A DNA stretch of 64,000 nt from Thiothrix eikelboomii (lineage in GTDB: Bacteria; Pseudomonadota; Gammaproteobacteria; Thiotrichales; Thiotrichaceae): the NCBI RefSeq assembly GCF_900167255.1, contig NZ_FUYB01000013.1:47923-111922 (forward strand), in the 5' to 3' direction. Both the position numbers and the translations under genes were made by a program. Positions within the stretch are counted from its first letter, which is position 1. Each line of letters begins with the position of its first letter. This document shows, piece after piece, positions 35,301 to 42,787 of this stretch. Under the pieces are notes generated by a model. That model was not told the origin of the DNA. It did not search any database and saw only the letters and a program-made list of their open reading frames with translations.

Positions 35301-36488
35301 TCAAAGCCCACAAGTTCCAGTTTCATAAACCTGCATCACGGATTTGAGTTCTTGATAAATATAATCGCGCTCTGCTTTTGTATGTGCTTGCAGTGCAGTA
35401 GGGATTTCATGCTGCTCAAGACGGGTCAGTAATTGATTCACGGCCATGCAACCTTGGGTCGCTAAACTATCAATCAGTTGATCCAGCTGGGTTGTATCTA
35501 GCGGAAGGGTTGCTGTATTTGTAGTGGTTGCATCGTGGGTTGCACCCCCTAACCAGAAGGCTAGGCCTTTGCTTAGAAATTCATCGTAGCTCAGATAATG
35601 CGTGCCATCACAGGAAAAGTTTAAGCCGACTTTGCCATTGACGATATTCAAAGAGGCCGTGCGTAAATAAATCACCTCATCTGCAAAACGTAAGGCTTTA
35701 AATTGCCAGAGTATCTGCTTGATCTGCTGACTCGGTACGATAGCACGCTCGAAATAAGGTCGGCGTGGATAAGCAAGGCAAATATTGGTATCGGCTAATT
35801 CTTCCATCGTTAAAATCCGATAGACATAAGGGTCGTCGATATGCCAAATAGTGGAGCGGCTGGCTGAGAAATGAATTTGAAAATGATGCACGCCTTGGTC
35901 GACGACTAAAGCCTCATGCACGGATAAGACATGATCAATTTGCTTATCCATTAAACTTTCAGAGCGCTCTTGGGCAAATAAGCCTTGGCGAATCGCCGGA
36001 TCACCTTTAATTTGCCGCCATTTACTCGGTTCTTCATAAATCATTTCTGAATGTGGCAGCTCGCGTAAATCGTAATCCACGCCTAGAAACCCTAAACGCT
36101 GCCCCTGTTGATCACGAATAGTTTGAATCGCGGTTAATGAGGGGCGTTTTTTATTCCGACTGATATAGGCTGCGGATAAATTAAAATCAATCCTGTCATC
36201 AGCGATATGTTGCAGATAGGGACGGGTGGAGCGGTCGCGCTGATAATCCGCTAGTTCTAGACCATAGCGATTCACCGTCGAACTAAGCTGCACGCCTTGA
36301 GTGTCTAGCACATAAAGATATTTACAATGATCAATTTGTTTGAAAATCAGCCGCAGCTGCTCATCCAGCAAGCTTCTGTCTTGTAGCAGCGGTTGCACGA
36401 TGATCGCGTATTGCTTTAAGGCTTTACCTAATAAATCAATCAGTCTGGCTCGTTGTTGCTCAATGGATTTTTGTAAAGTATGTGGCAT
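35301..36488 (-). CDS. Cache (PDC-type) sensor-domain protein, soluble
   Basis: The 395-residue product resembles stand-alone Cache/PDC sensory proteins. Residues 30-190 contain the PDC-like region CKYLYVLDTQGVQLSSTVNR, RDRSTRPYLQHIADDRIDFNLSAAYISR and RLGFLGVDYDLRELP. These are typical of extracytoplasmic small-molecule sensors. Unusually, no signal peptide or membrane helix is evident, so the sensor is probably cytoplasmic or the anchor is missing. The remainder (about 200-395) is not recognised and contains no GGDEF, histidine kinase or methyl-accepting domain. It has its own direction next to the DGR locus. Confidence 0.6.
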   Translation of the reverse strand: MPHTLQKSIEQQRARLIDLLGKALKQYAIIVQPLLQDRSLLDEQLRLIFKQIDHCKYLYVLDTQGVQLSSTVNRYGLELADYQRDRSTRPYLQHIADDRIDFNLSAAYISRNKKRPSLTAIQTIRDQQGQRLGFLGVDYDLRELPHSEMIYEEPSKWRQIKGDPAIRQGLFAQERSESLMDKQIDHVLSVHEALVVDQGVHHFQIHFSASRSTIWHIDDPYVYRILTMEELADTNICLAYPRRPYFERAIVPSQQIKQILWQFKALRFADEVIYLRTASLNIVNGKVGLNFSCDGTHYLSYDEFLSKGLAFWLGGATHDATTTNTATLPLDTTQLDQLIDSLATQGCMAVNQLLTRLEQHEIPTALQAHTKAERDYIYQELKSVMQVYETGTCGL

Positions 36489-36717
36489 GGTTGCAAGTTA
36501 TCAGTGGTTGGGAATGAATAAACCGTGGTTAATAATAGTTTGATCCTAAGCCAAACCCGAGGCTGAAACTATATAGCAAATGAGCTAAGCGCTAGTGGAT
36601 TGAAACGCCGCATCGTTGAATAACAGTGAGGCTATTCAATAATCAGCTGGCTGGCCTCTCGTCCGTCTGTCTTAATTCGGTTAGTATTTAGTTTCCCGCA
36701 TTTACGGCTTGCTCCCC

Positions 36718-38109
36718 ATGACCGATATTTTTATCAGTTACAGTCATCAAGATGAAAAGTGGAAAGACGCTTTGCAAAAGCAATTGCGCGTCTTGCAATT
36801 GCATGCAGATTTTATGGTTTGGGATGATCGGCAGATTGAGATTGGTGACAACTGGTTGCCACGGATTGAAGAGGCGATTGCCGCTGCTAAAGTCGCGATT
36901 TTGTTGATTAGCTCTGATTTTTTGATTTCTGAATTTGTCTGTCGGCAAGAGATTCCACGCTTTTTACAGCGCCGCGCTGCCGATGGCTTGCGGATAGTGC
37001 CTTTAGTGGTTGAACCTTGTCCGTGGCAAGCCGTCGGCTGGTTGGCGAATTTGCAGGGCGCGACCAAGGACAATGAACCTTTATCGCGGCATGCTTGGGA
37101 TTCGTATGCGCTCAAGCATGAGTTCAGTGAAGTGGCTTTGAAAGTTTATCGTTTATTGCAAGAGTCGCGTGCGGATGAAGAGCGCCAATTAGCAGCCCAA
37201 AACGCCGAGCAAGCGCGGCAAGCCCAACGGGATCGTGAGCGTGAACAAGCGCGTCTGGAGGCCGAGCAGCGTGCTGAACAAGCCCGTCTACAAAAAATAG
37301 CGGATGAACACGCTCGACAAGAGCAAATCGCACGGGAAGCTAAACGCCAACAAGACTTAGCCGCTGCTGCTGAAGCCAAGCGGGTCGAAGCCGCTGAAGC
37401 CAAACAAAAAGCGGAGCAAGGCAAACAACAAGCACCCCCCCGACCCCAAGCTGCTTTGGAGGTGCAGCATGCACCGCTTGGCTCAAGTGCCCCTTTGAAG
37501 CTAGGTAAATGGGCGCTGCTATTGGCCGGGTTAGGTCTGGCCGCTTGGGGCGTTTCAGTCTATCGGGGTGCACCCGATCCAGAGTTGATTACTCAAGAAC
37601 CCGTAAGCCTAGCCCCCACCACACCAATTCCGGCTAGTCCAGAGCCAAGCAAGGCGAACACTCAGTTCCCGAATATGCTTCCGATTCCAGCAGGTGAGTT
37701 CACCATGGGCTGTGTTAAAGGAAGGGATGATGTCGAAGGTGGTTGTGATGATGATGAAAAGCCACCCCATCCAGTCAAGCTTAGTGCTTTCAAGTTGGCA
37801 GAAACGGAAGTCACAGTGGAGCAATATTTGGCCTGTGTGCAGCAAGGTGGCTGCCCTGCACCACATTGGAATGAAACAGGCAGTGATTACAACATCAACA
37901 CGGGTAAGGATGATTACTATAAAAAAATGGGTGAGGCTTTGACTGACCTACTATCTCCTATCGTGGGTGTCAGTTGGGAAAATGCGGTTGCTTATGTAGC
38001 ATGGTTGAATAAATCACAACAGCCCAGCCAGCCGTTCCGTTTGCCGACAGAGGCCGAGTGGGAATATGCAGCTCGGGGTGGAGATAATGAGCAGGCTTCC
38101 GTGGGGTAA
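36718..38109 (+). CDS. DGR target protein, N-terminal part: TIR - coiled coil - TM - FGE domain (frameshifted)
   Basis: The 463-codon frame encodes an N-terminal TIR domain (residues 1 to about 130; DIFISYSHQDEKW, LISSDFLISEFVCRQEIPRF with a glutamate in the usual NADase position). A Gln/Arg/Glu/Ala-rich coiled coil (about 140-240) and a membrane helix (WALLLAGLGLAAWGV, near 265) follow. The start of a formylglycine-generating-enzyme/C-type-lectin-fold domain comes last (IPAGEFTMGC, ETEVTVEQYLACV, FRLPTEAEWEYAARGG). The frame then stops at 38107-38109. The rest of the FGE domain, including the variable repeat, continues in another frame (38066-38431). The break lies between GGDNEQA and PWGN; a two-base loss from an AYPWGN-type codon run would explain it. 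The ATG at 36718 is preferred over an in-frame TTG at 36709. Confidence 0.85.
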   Translation: MTDIFISYSHQDEKWKDALQKQLRVLQLHADFMVWDDRQIEIGDNWLPRIEEAIAAAKVAILLISSDFLISEFVCRQEIPRFLQRRAADGLRIVPLVVEPCPWQAVGWLANLQGATKDNEPLSRHAWDSYALKHEFSEVALKVYRLLQESRADEERQLAAQNAEQARQAQRDREREQARLEAEQRAEQARLQKIADEHARQEQIAREAKRQQDLAAAAEAKRVEAAEAKQKAEQGKQQAPPRPQAALEVQHAPLGSSAPLKLGKWALLLAGLGLAAWGVSVYRGAPDPELITQEPVSLAPTTPIPASPEPSKANTQFPNMLPIPAGEFTMGCVKGRDDVEGGCDDDEKPPHPVKLSAFKLAETEVTVEQYLACVQQGGCPAPHWNETGSDYNINTGKDDYYKKMGEALTDLLSPIVGVSWENAVAYVAWLNKSQQPSQPFRLPTEAEWEYAARGGDNEQASVG

Positions 38110-38431
38110 TGCGATTGGCAAGAATAAAGCTAATTGCAGTGACTGTGGGGATAAGTTTAAATATGTAGCGCCAGTGGGTAGTTTCGCGCCCAATGGTTTT
38201 GGTTTGAAAGATATGCACGGTAATGTATGGGAGTGGGTAGCTGATTGGCATGGCGCTTACCCAGACCAGTCTGCCAGTAACCCGAAGGGTGCTAGTAAGG
38301 GCACTGGCCGCGTGTTGCGTGGCGGCTCATGGAGCTACGCACCGAGGAACGTGCGTTCTGCCTTTCGGAACGCCGACACGCCTGATGACCGGAATAACGC
38401 TGCAGGTTTCCGTGTTGCCCAGGGTCAATAG
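38066..38431 (+). CDS. DGR target protein, C-terminal FGE fragment carrying the variable repeat
   Basis: This frame continues the FGE/CLec domain of the preceding gene after the frameshift. The first codons up to about 38100 are out of the natural frame; the homologous part starts at LPWGNAIGKNKANC and runs through FGLKDMHGNVWEWVADW and [24 protein letters not shown] to GFRVAQGQ. The region GGSW...NVRSA...GFR is the ligand-binding face of FGE-type C-type-lectin folds, and the end of the gene is the variable repeat of the retroelement. Whether it is ever translated on its own is doubtful; together with 36718-38109 it should be read as one target of about 571 codons. Confidence 0.8.
   Translation: MQLGVEIMSRLPWGNAIGKNKANCSDCGDKFKYVAPVGSFAPNGFGLKDMHGNVWEWVADWHGAYPDQSASNPKGASKGTGRVLRGGSWSYAPRNVRSAFRNADTPDDRNNAAGFRVAQGQ
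38298..38431 (+). repeat. DGR variable repeat (VR)
   Basis: This is the 3' end of the target gene and is a near-copy of the template repeat at 40080-40212 (offset 1782 bases). Differences are at 38299, 38306, 38307, 38334, 38336, 38339, 38344, 38363, 38364, 38372, 38373, 38375, 38383, 38387, 38399, 38400 and 38402; the template has A at all 17. Eleven became G, four T and two C. The conserved 3' end (GGTTTCCGTGTTGCCCAG) is the position of the initiation-of-mutagenic-homing (IMH) region, where VR and TR differ by one extra base and a substitution just before TCAATAG. Confidence 0.97.
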
Positions 38432-38572
38432 CCATAAAGCACAGAGGGCGCGGGCGGTGGAGCAACCAGCAAGCGCGTTACGGAGTAGCGCTAGCAGGGT
38501 GCGGAGCAGGTCGCGCTTGGGGGTACAGGGGGCGAAGCCCCTGGCGATTATATTTTTCTCTAGAAAAAAGCC
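38432..38572 (+). other. GC-rich spacer with hairpin downstream of the VR
   Basis: The 141 bases between the target stop and the HRDC gene are clearly more GC-rich than the surroundings (38440-38545) and contain no gene. A hairpin CAGGGG/CCCCTG (38526-38531 and 38538-38543) with a GAA-containing loop is followed by an AT-rich run with five T residues. In characterised DGRs a hairpin downstream of the VR promotes retrohoming; here the distance from the VR is about 95 bases, so it could equally be a terminator. Confidence 0.5.
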
Positions 38573-39082
38573 ATGAAACTCAAATTTTTTAGCATTAATG
38601 CTTTAGAACCAGAGGCTGATCAAGAGGCTGTTGATACATTTTGCGCTAGCCATCGACTGATTGCGATTGATAAGCGTTTTGTTGAGCAGCCTGCTTACTG
38701 CTATTGGTCGATCTGTATTACTTATCTTGATGTCTCATCTTCACCTAAGAAGCTAGCGGAAACTATCAATAAACGTGAGCAAATTGATTATAGAGATCGA
38801 CTCAATGAGGCAGATTTTGCGGTTTTTACTAAGCTACGAGATTTACGCAAATCACTGGCTGAAACTGAGGGCGTTCCAGTCTATTCAATTTTTACTAATG
38901 CCCAATTGGCGGAGATGGTTACTGAGCGTGTAAAAACTCAGACAGCTTTAGCCGCCTTGAGTGGCGTTGGTATAGCTAAGCTTGAGCGTTACGGAAAACC
39001 ATTTTTGAACCTGCTAAACGATAATTTATTACAGCTAAATGCTCCTCAAGTTGATGAAGCGTCATCGAATTCTCTTGGCTGA
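38573..39082 (+). CDS. HRDC-domain DGR accessory protein
   Basis: The 169-residue product lies between the target and the reverse transcriptase, the position usually held by the Avd accessory gene. Its C-terminal half (about residues 78-150) reads as an HRDC nucleic-acid-binding domain: FTKLRDLRKSLAETEGVPVYSIFTNAQLAEMV, then LSGVGIAKLERYGKPFLNLL. HRDC proteins replace Avd in a subset of known DGRs. The N-terminal part (KLKFFSINALEPEADQEAVDTFCASHRL) is typical of these accessory proteins and might bind the reverse transcriptase, which is inference. It overlaps the reverse-transcriptase start by 29 bases, implying coupled translation. The ribosome-binding site before the ATG is weak. Confidence 0.87.
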   Translation: MKLKFFSINALEPEADQEAVDTFCASHRLIAIDKRFVEQPAYCYWSICITYLDVSSSPKKLAETINKREQIDYRDRLNEADFAVFTKLRDLRKSLAETEGVPVYSIFTNAQLAEMVTERVKTQTALAALSGVGIAKLERYGKPFLNLLNDNLLQLNAPQVDEASSNSLG

Positions 39083-40067
39083 TTTAGCATCTAGAGATAA
39101 TTTGGCACTAGCTGTTTGGAAAGCTGCTCGTGGTAAGCATCATCGCCCTGATGTCATTCGTTTCACGAGTGGCCTTGATCAACAACTTGAAGCGTTAGCA
39201 TCAGACATTCTACGAGAGCGCGTACCCTATGCGGATTACCGCGCATTTTATATTCATGATCCTAAAAAGCGTTTGATTCATGCGGCCTCTTTTGCAGATA
39301 GAGTATTACACCATGCCATCATGAATCTTGCCGAACCTATTTTTGAAAAGACTTTAGTTGCAAGCACCTATGCTTGTCGACCCGACAAGGGAGTGCATCG
39401 TGCTATTGCTCAAGTACAAAATAATTTGCGCCGCTATCCTTGGTATGTGCAATTGGATATTGCGGGTTATTTTCCCGCGATTGACCATTCCATTTTATTA
39501 AAAATCATAGAGCGTCGTTTCAAAGGCCAAGGTTTTCTCGCTTTGCTATGGAGAATTATTGATTCTTTCCATGCTCAACCAGGTAAAGGTTTGCCCATTG
39601 GTTCGTTGACCTCCCAACATTGTGCAAACTTCTACTTAGATGGCGCTGACCGCTGGTTATTAGAGACGCTGAAAGTAGCTGCTCATGTGCGTTATATGGA
39701 TGATCTTGTATTTTGGTGTCGATCCAAAGAAGAGGCTAAGTCTGCTTTGGCGAGTTTGGAGCAATATTTACTAGTGGAGCGTCAATTACGGATTAAACCG
39801 AATCGCTTAATTAACCGCAGCAATCATGGAATCAGTTATTGCGGCTATCGGGTCAAACCAGAGGCTATATTACTCAGTCCGCGTAAGCGTCGGCGTTATC
39901 AACAGTTACGTTTGCAATGGGAGCAAGCATGGCTGGAAGGATTTATCAGTGAGCAGGATTTACAACAGGCTTATCAATCAATCCATGCGATTACCTTGCA
40001 CGCGGATAGTATAGCTTGGCGCAAACAGAACTTGCTTTTATATCCACCTCCGATTATACCAGTTTAG
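39054..40067 (+). CDS. DGR-type reverse transcriptase
   Basis: The 338-residue enzyme copies the template-repeat RNA into mutagenised cDNA. Motifs in order are YRAFYIHDPKKRLIHAASFADRVLHHAI (motifs 1-2), VQLDIAGYFPAIDHSIL (residues about 132-148, first catalytic aspartate), GLPIGSLTSQHCANFYLDGADRW (about 179-201) and YMDDLVFW (about 214-221, catalytic Asp pair). The I/LGxxxSQ motif is the hallmark of the DGR class and is linked to adenine mutagenesis. It also lacks the thumb/maturase features of group II introns. The ATG at 39054 (MKRHRILLADL) matches the usual start of this class; an in-frame ATG at 39039 is possible. The template repeat lies directly downstream. Confidence 0.96.
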   Translation: MKRHRILLADLASRDNLALAVWKAARGKHHRPDVIRFTSGLDQQLEALASDILRERVPYADYRAFYIHDPKKRLIHAASFADRVLHHAIMNLAEPIFEKTLVASTYACRPDKGVHRAIAQVQNNLRRYPWYVQLDIAGYFPAIDHSILLKIIERRFKGQGFLALLWRIIDSFHAQPGKGLPIGSLTSQHCANFYLDGADRWLLETLKVAAHVRYMDDLVFWCRSKEEAKSALASLEQYLLVERQLRIKPNRLINRSNHGISYCGYRVKPEAILLSPRKRRRYQQLRLQWEQAWLEGFISEQDLQQAYQSIHAITLHADSIAWRKQNLLLYPPPIIPV

Positions 40068-40079
40068 GGTGATAGGCAT

Positions 40080-40212
40080 AAGGCACTAACCGCGTGTTGC
40101 GTGGCGGCTCATGGAACAACACACCAAGGAACGTGCGTTCTGCCAATCGGAACAACAACACGCCAGATAACCGGAATAACAATACAGGTTTCCGTGTTGC
40201 CCAGCTCAATAG
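40080..40212 (+). repeat. DGR template repeat (TR)
   Basis: This non-coding repeat starts 12 bases after the reverse-transcriptase stop and matches the VR at 38298-38431. Of its 122 bases from 40081 to 40202, I count 36 A residues; 17 of these are changed in the VR and none of the 86 other positions differ. Many As sit in AAC/AAT codons (if read in the VR frame), the codon that on A-mutagenesis gives up to 15 amino acids and no stop codon. These features define a functional TR rather than a simple duplication. Confidence 0.97.
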
Positions 40213-40274
40213 TCGCTTTTGGCAATTGACCAGCCTATCATCCTGACACTCGATCTTGAGTGGCTAAAACAGCT

Positions 40275-40326
40275 AACCTTCCCGTATGTTAGTAGGTAAT
40301 GTTGTCGAAAGCTTACGGGAAAGGTT
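40275..40326 (+). terminator. Inverted repeat at the end of the DGR cassette
   Basis: AACCTTCCCGTA (40275-40286) pairs with TACGGGAAAGGTT (40314-40326) with one bulged base and a 27-base loop. It lies between the TR and the convergent ATPase gene and runs into four T residues on the plus strand. It may end TR transcription or act in both directions. Confidence 0.45.
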
Positions 40327-41532
40327 TTATCTCGGATTATCTGTTGTTGCCGCCAAATACCCCGCCAACTGATGCCAAGGCACAGCGGTGACTCCGTGGC
40401 GTGATTGAGCTGTGTCCCCCGTATAAACCAGTAAGCCTTCGATCAGTTTAAACTGAGCGGTGTCTTCAGTCCGTTGGCTGGCTTGGCTAAAATTTTTGAA
40501 AAATTCAGTATGCAAGGTTTGCCCGGATTTCACTTCGACCGGACACAAACCTTGTACCGTTTCGATCAGCAGATCAAATTCAAGGCCGCTATTTTCACGA
40601 TAATGAAACAGCCGGGGGCGTTTACCCTGATTTAAGAAAAATTTATACACCTCACTCACCACCCACGATTCAAAAATAGCTCCGCGCAGGGGATGGAGAC
40701 GTAATTGCTCTGGTGAGTTAATTCCCAGTAAGGAGCAGACTAAGCCTGTATCTAAAAAATGCAGTTTTGGCGTTTTGACTAAGCGCTTGCGCAGATTGCC
40801 CAACCACGGCAAGAGGGCGGTACTTAAAAAACTTTCTTGCAATACCGACGACCAAGTACGAATGGTATTGTGCGAAACACCCGTATCATTGGCTAATTGG
40901 GTGTAGTGCAGTTCCTGCCCAGTGTGGGCAGCGGATAATTGCAAAAAGCGCGAAAACTGATCAAGGTTGCCGACATTCACTAATTGGCGCACATCTCGCT
41001 CTAAGTAGGTCAGTGTGTAATCGGCTAACCATTCGGTTGGGCTAATGGCTTGGCTATACAAACGCGGGTAGCCGCCTTGCCAAACGGCCTCCCACACGGA
41101 GTTGGGCGCTTGCTGGGCTTGGCTGAGTTCGGCATAAGAGAGGGGTAGCAAGGTCAAAATAGCAGTACGCCCCGCAAGGGATTGGGCAATTTTGGCGGAA
41201 ATCAGCAGGTTCTGTGAACCCGTGAGAATGTACTGCCCCATTTGGCCACTATTGTCGACCCGATCTTGAATATAATGCAGCAATTCGGGGGCATTTTGGA
41301 TTTCATCCAAGACCACGCCAGTCTCACCGAATTGTTTCAAAAAACCACGCGGATCAGCTTTGGCGTATTCACGGGTATCGAGCGGTTCGAGTGAAACATA
41401 AGCTTTATCTTTAAAACTAGCCTTGCATAGCGTCGTCTTACCCGATTGCCTTGGGCCTAATAAAGTCACGACTGGATTAGTAGCCGCACGACGCAGTAAT
41501 TCAGCACTCAAAGTTCGTGGAATAAAGGACAT
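40327..41532 (-). CDS. ATP-binding protein of the AAA_14/DUF4143 family
   Basis: The 401-residue protein has an N-terminal AAA-type domain with Walker A GPRQSGKTT (residues 26-34), Walker B GVVLDEIQN (about 71-79) and a sensor segment YILTGSQN. The C-terminal DUF4143 domain has the pattern LEFDLLIE...CPVEVKSG, which resembles a PD-(D/E)xK nuclease-like core. Such proteins are common and scattered in genomes rich in mobile or defence genes; their function is not established. The gene converges on the DGR cassette and has its own promoter region, so nothing directly links it to the DGR. Confidence 0.85.
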   Translation of the reverse strand: MSFIPRTLSAELLRRAATNPVVTLLGPRQSGKTTLCKASFKDKAYVSLEPLDTREYAKADPRGFLKQFGETGVVLDEIQNAPELLHYIQDRVDNSGQMGQYILTGSQNLLISAKIAQSLAGRTAILTLLPLSYAELSQAQQAPNSVWEAVWQGGYPRLYSQAISPTEWLADYTLTYLERDVRQLVNVGNLDQFSRFLQLSAAHTGQELHYTQLANDTGVSHNTIRTWSSVLQESFLSTALLPWLGNLRKRLVKTPKLHFLDTGLVCSLLGINSPEQLRLHPLRGAIFESWVVSEVYKFFLNQGKRPRLFHYRENSGLEFDLLIETVQGLCPVEVKSGQTLHTEFFKNFSQASQRTEDTAQFKLIEGLLVYTGDTAQSRHGVTAVPWHQLAGYLAATTDNPR

Positions 41533-41632
41533 GGTATGACTGAGCCTAGTTATCTAGTGCCATTAGTATAATAGATGGCTTACACTTTGTAAGTTGAATT
41601 TACAATCTGCCCATATAAAGGTTAAAAATCAA

Positions 41633-42496
41633 TCAGCTTGCTCGCTCTAAATAGCGTCCTCGATAGAGCAGACGTTTCTTTTCTGGTTCATCCGCATCTA
41701 CAAACCCTGTCCGACAATGCAATACATTATTGCAAATCAAGCCTTCACCGGCTTGCAGGGTATAGCTGAGTTGATAAGGTGAGCCTTGTTCCCATAAATC
41801 CAATAAAAACTGGGCGGCTGCTTGGGTGATCGGATCATCCCGCCAGATCACATTCTTTTGCCGAGCCGAGTAGCGCATGTGTAGGCTGCCATCTGGATTA
41901 AAACTAAATACTGGACCGGTGTGTGCTGGGCGAATTTCTTCACCGTTTAAAATATTCGCTGGAATCGTGAAGGCTGTTGGATGCAAGAGTGCAGTAATAA
42001 AAGCCGGATTCGCATCTTGTAATAAGAGATAAGCGAGTTCGTGATCCATAAAAAGGTTAGCACCGCCTTGAGCAGCAGGCCGTACACAATGCAAAAGCAT
42101 GCCGTGAATTTGCTCATGCGGAGCGTTGTAATAACCATCGGTATGCCAACTGAGTTTTTTGTCAGTATAAGGAATGTAATCGTGTTGACCTTGATGTTGG
42201 GTGACTTGAATGGAAGTCAAACTATCGGCATCGGCACAAAGATTATGCGCGATCTGGTTTAAACCCATGCGCTGTGCGAGGTAGTGAATTTGCTGTTTAG
42301 AGGCCTGTGGCTGATGGCTTAAGCGATACAACACTAGATTATAGCGAGCTAAATACTCATGCAGTTCGGCTAGCTCTGCGGGTGTGGGGGCGTCTGCGTC
42401 TTGAAGCTCCACTCGTAAAGCACTCGCACGTAGCGGATACCGGGCTAATTTTTCTTTCAGTCTTTTTTGACAAAAATCGCTATCCTGCCAGTTCAT
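41633..42496 (-). CDS. TauD/TfdA-type Fe(II)/2-oxoglutarate dioxygenase
   Basis: The 287-residue product has the double-stranded beta-helix iron site of this family: WHTDGYY provides the HxD pair (about residues 118-120). LHCRTGF near the C-terminus provides the distal histidine, and RGRYLER carries the arginine that binds 2-oxoglutarate. The segment AQGGANLFMDHELAY is also typical. The substrate is unknown; taurine and gamma-butyrobetaine enzymes share the fold. It is transcribed away from the dsr operon with a 291-base shared upstream region, so co-regulation with dsr is possible but not shown. Confidence 0.85.
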   Translation of the reverse strand: MNWQDSDFCQKRLKEKLARYPLRASALRVELQDADAPTPAELAELHEYLARYNLVLYRLSHQPQASKQQIHYLAQRMGLNQIAHNLCADADSLTSIQVTQHQGQHDYIPYTDKKLSWHTDGYYNAPHEQIHGMLLHCVRPAAQGGANLFMDHELAYLLLQDANPAFITALLHPTAFTIPANILNGEEIRPAHTGPVFSFNPDGSLHMRYSARQKNVIWRDDPITQAAAQFLLDLWEQGSPYQLSYTLQAGEGLICNNVLHCRTGFVDADEPEKKRLLYRGRYLERAS

Positions 42497-42787
42497 AAAT
42501 ACTCAAGTAAGTTTGAAGGTTTAAATATTATAAAATAATGATATTCTATCTCTCGCGTTGGCTGAGAGAAAACTTGTCGAGTCCTTACGATCTATCTCTA
42601 ATGGGATAGCTGCATTTTATCTCATTCCCCATGGGTGAGATTCTTTGGCAAGAGACATAAGCATACACTTATAAACACTTTGAAAGCGTGTGGATAGGTG
42701 TCCACGCAACCGATTCTAAGCTGGGCTACTGGATGTTATTAAAAAAGTAGTCAAGCTAGTCATCAATGTAACGATGAGGAGGCAGCT
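42497..42787. promoter_or_regulatory. Divergent control region between the dioxygenase gene and the dsr operon
   Basis: The 291 bases hold no gene. An imperfect palindrome at 42619-42641 (ATCTCA ... CCCATGGG TGAGAT) and a hairpin near 42687-42710 (GTGGATAGGTGTCCAC core) are candidates for operator or leader structures of dsrA. A strong GAGGAGG ribosome-binding site (42776-42782) precedes dsrA. I could not fix a -35/-10 pair with confidence. Confidence 0.4.

Noticed and set aside
36597..36606. GGATTGAAAC, which resembles the 3' end of type I CRISPR repeats
   Set aside because: Only one copy is present and there is no regular repeat-spacer pattern on either strand; there is no array for the Cas6-like gene here.
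36718..38431. FGE-fold protein as the maturation enzyme of the sulfatase at 7885-9408
   Set aside because: It is far away, fused to a TIR domain and is a DGR target, so its FGE domain is most likely a ligand-binding CLec fold rather than an oxidase.
38298..40212. VR/TR similarity explained as an ordinary gene duplication or CRISPR-like repeat
   Set aside because: The mismatches are confined to template adenines and a DGR-type reverse transcriptase lies between the copies, which a plain duplication would not explain.
40327..41532. AAA/DUF4143 ATPase as part of the DGR
   Set aside because: It converges on the cassette and belongs to a widely scattered family; a functional link is not shown by the sequence.
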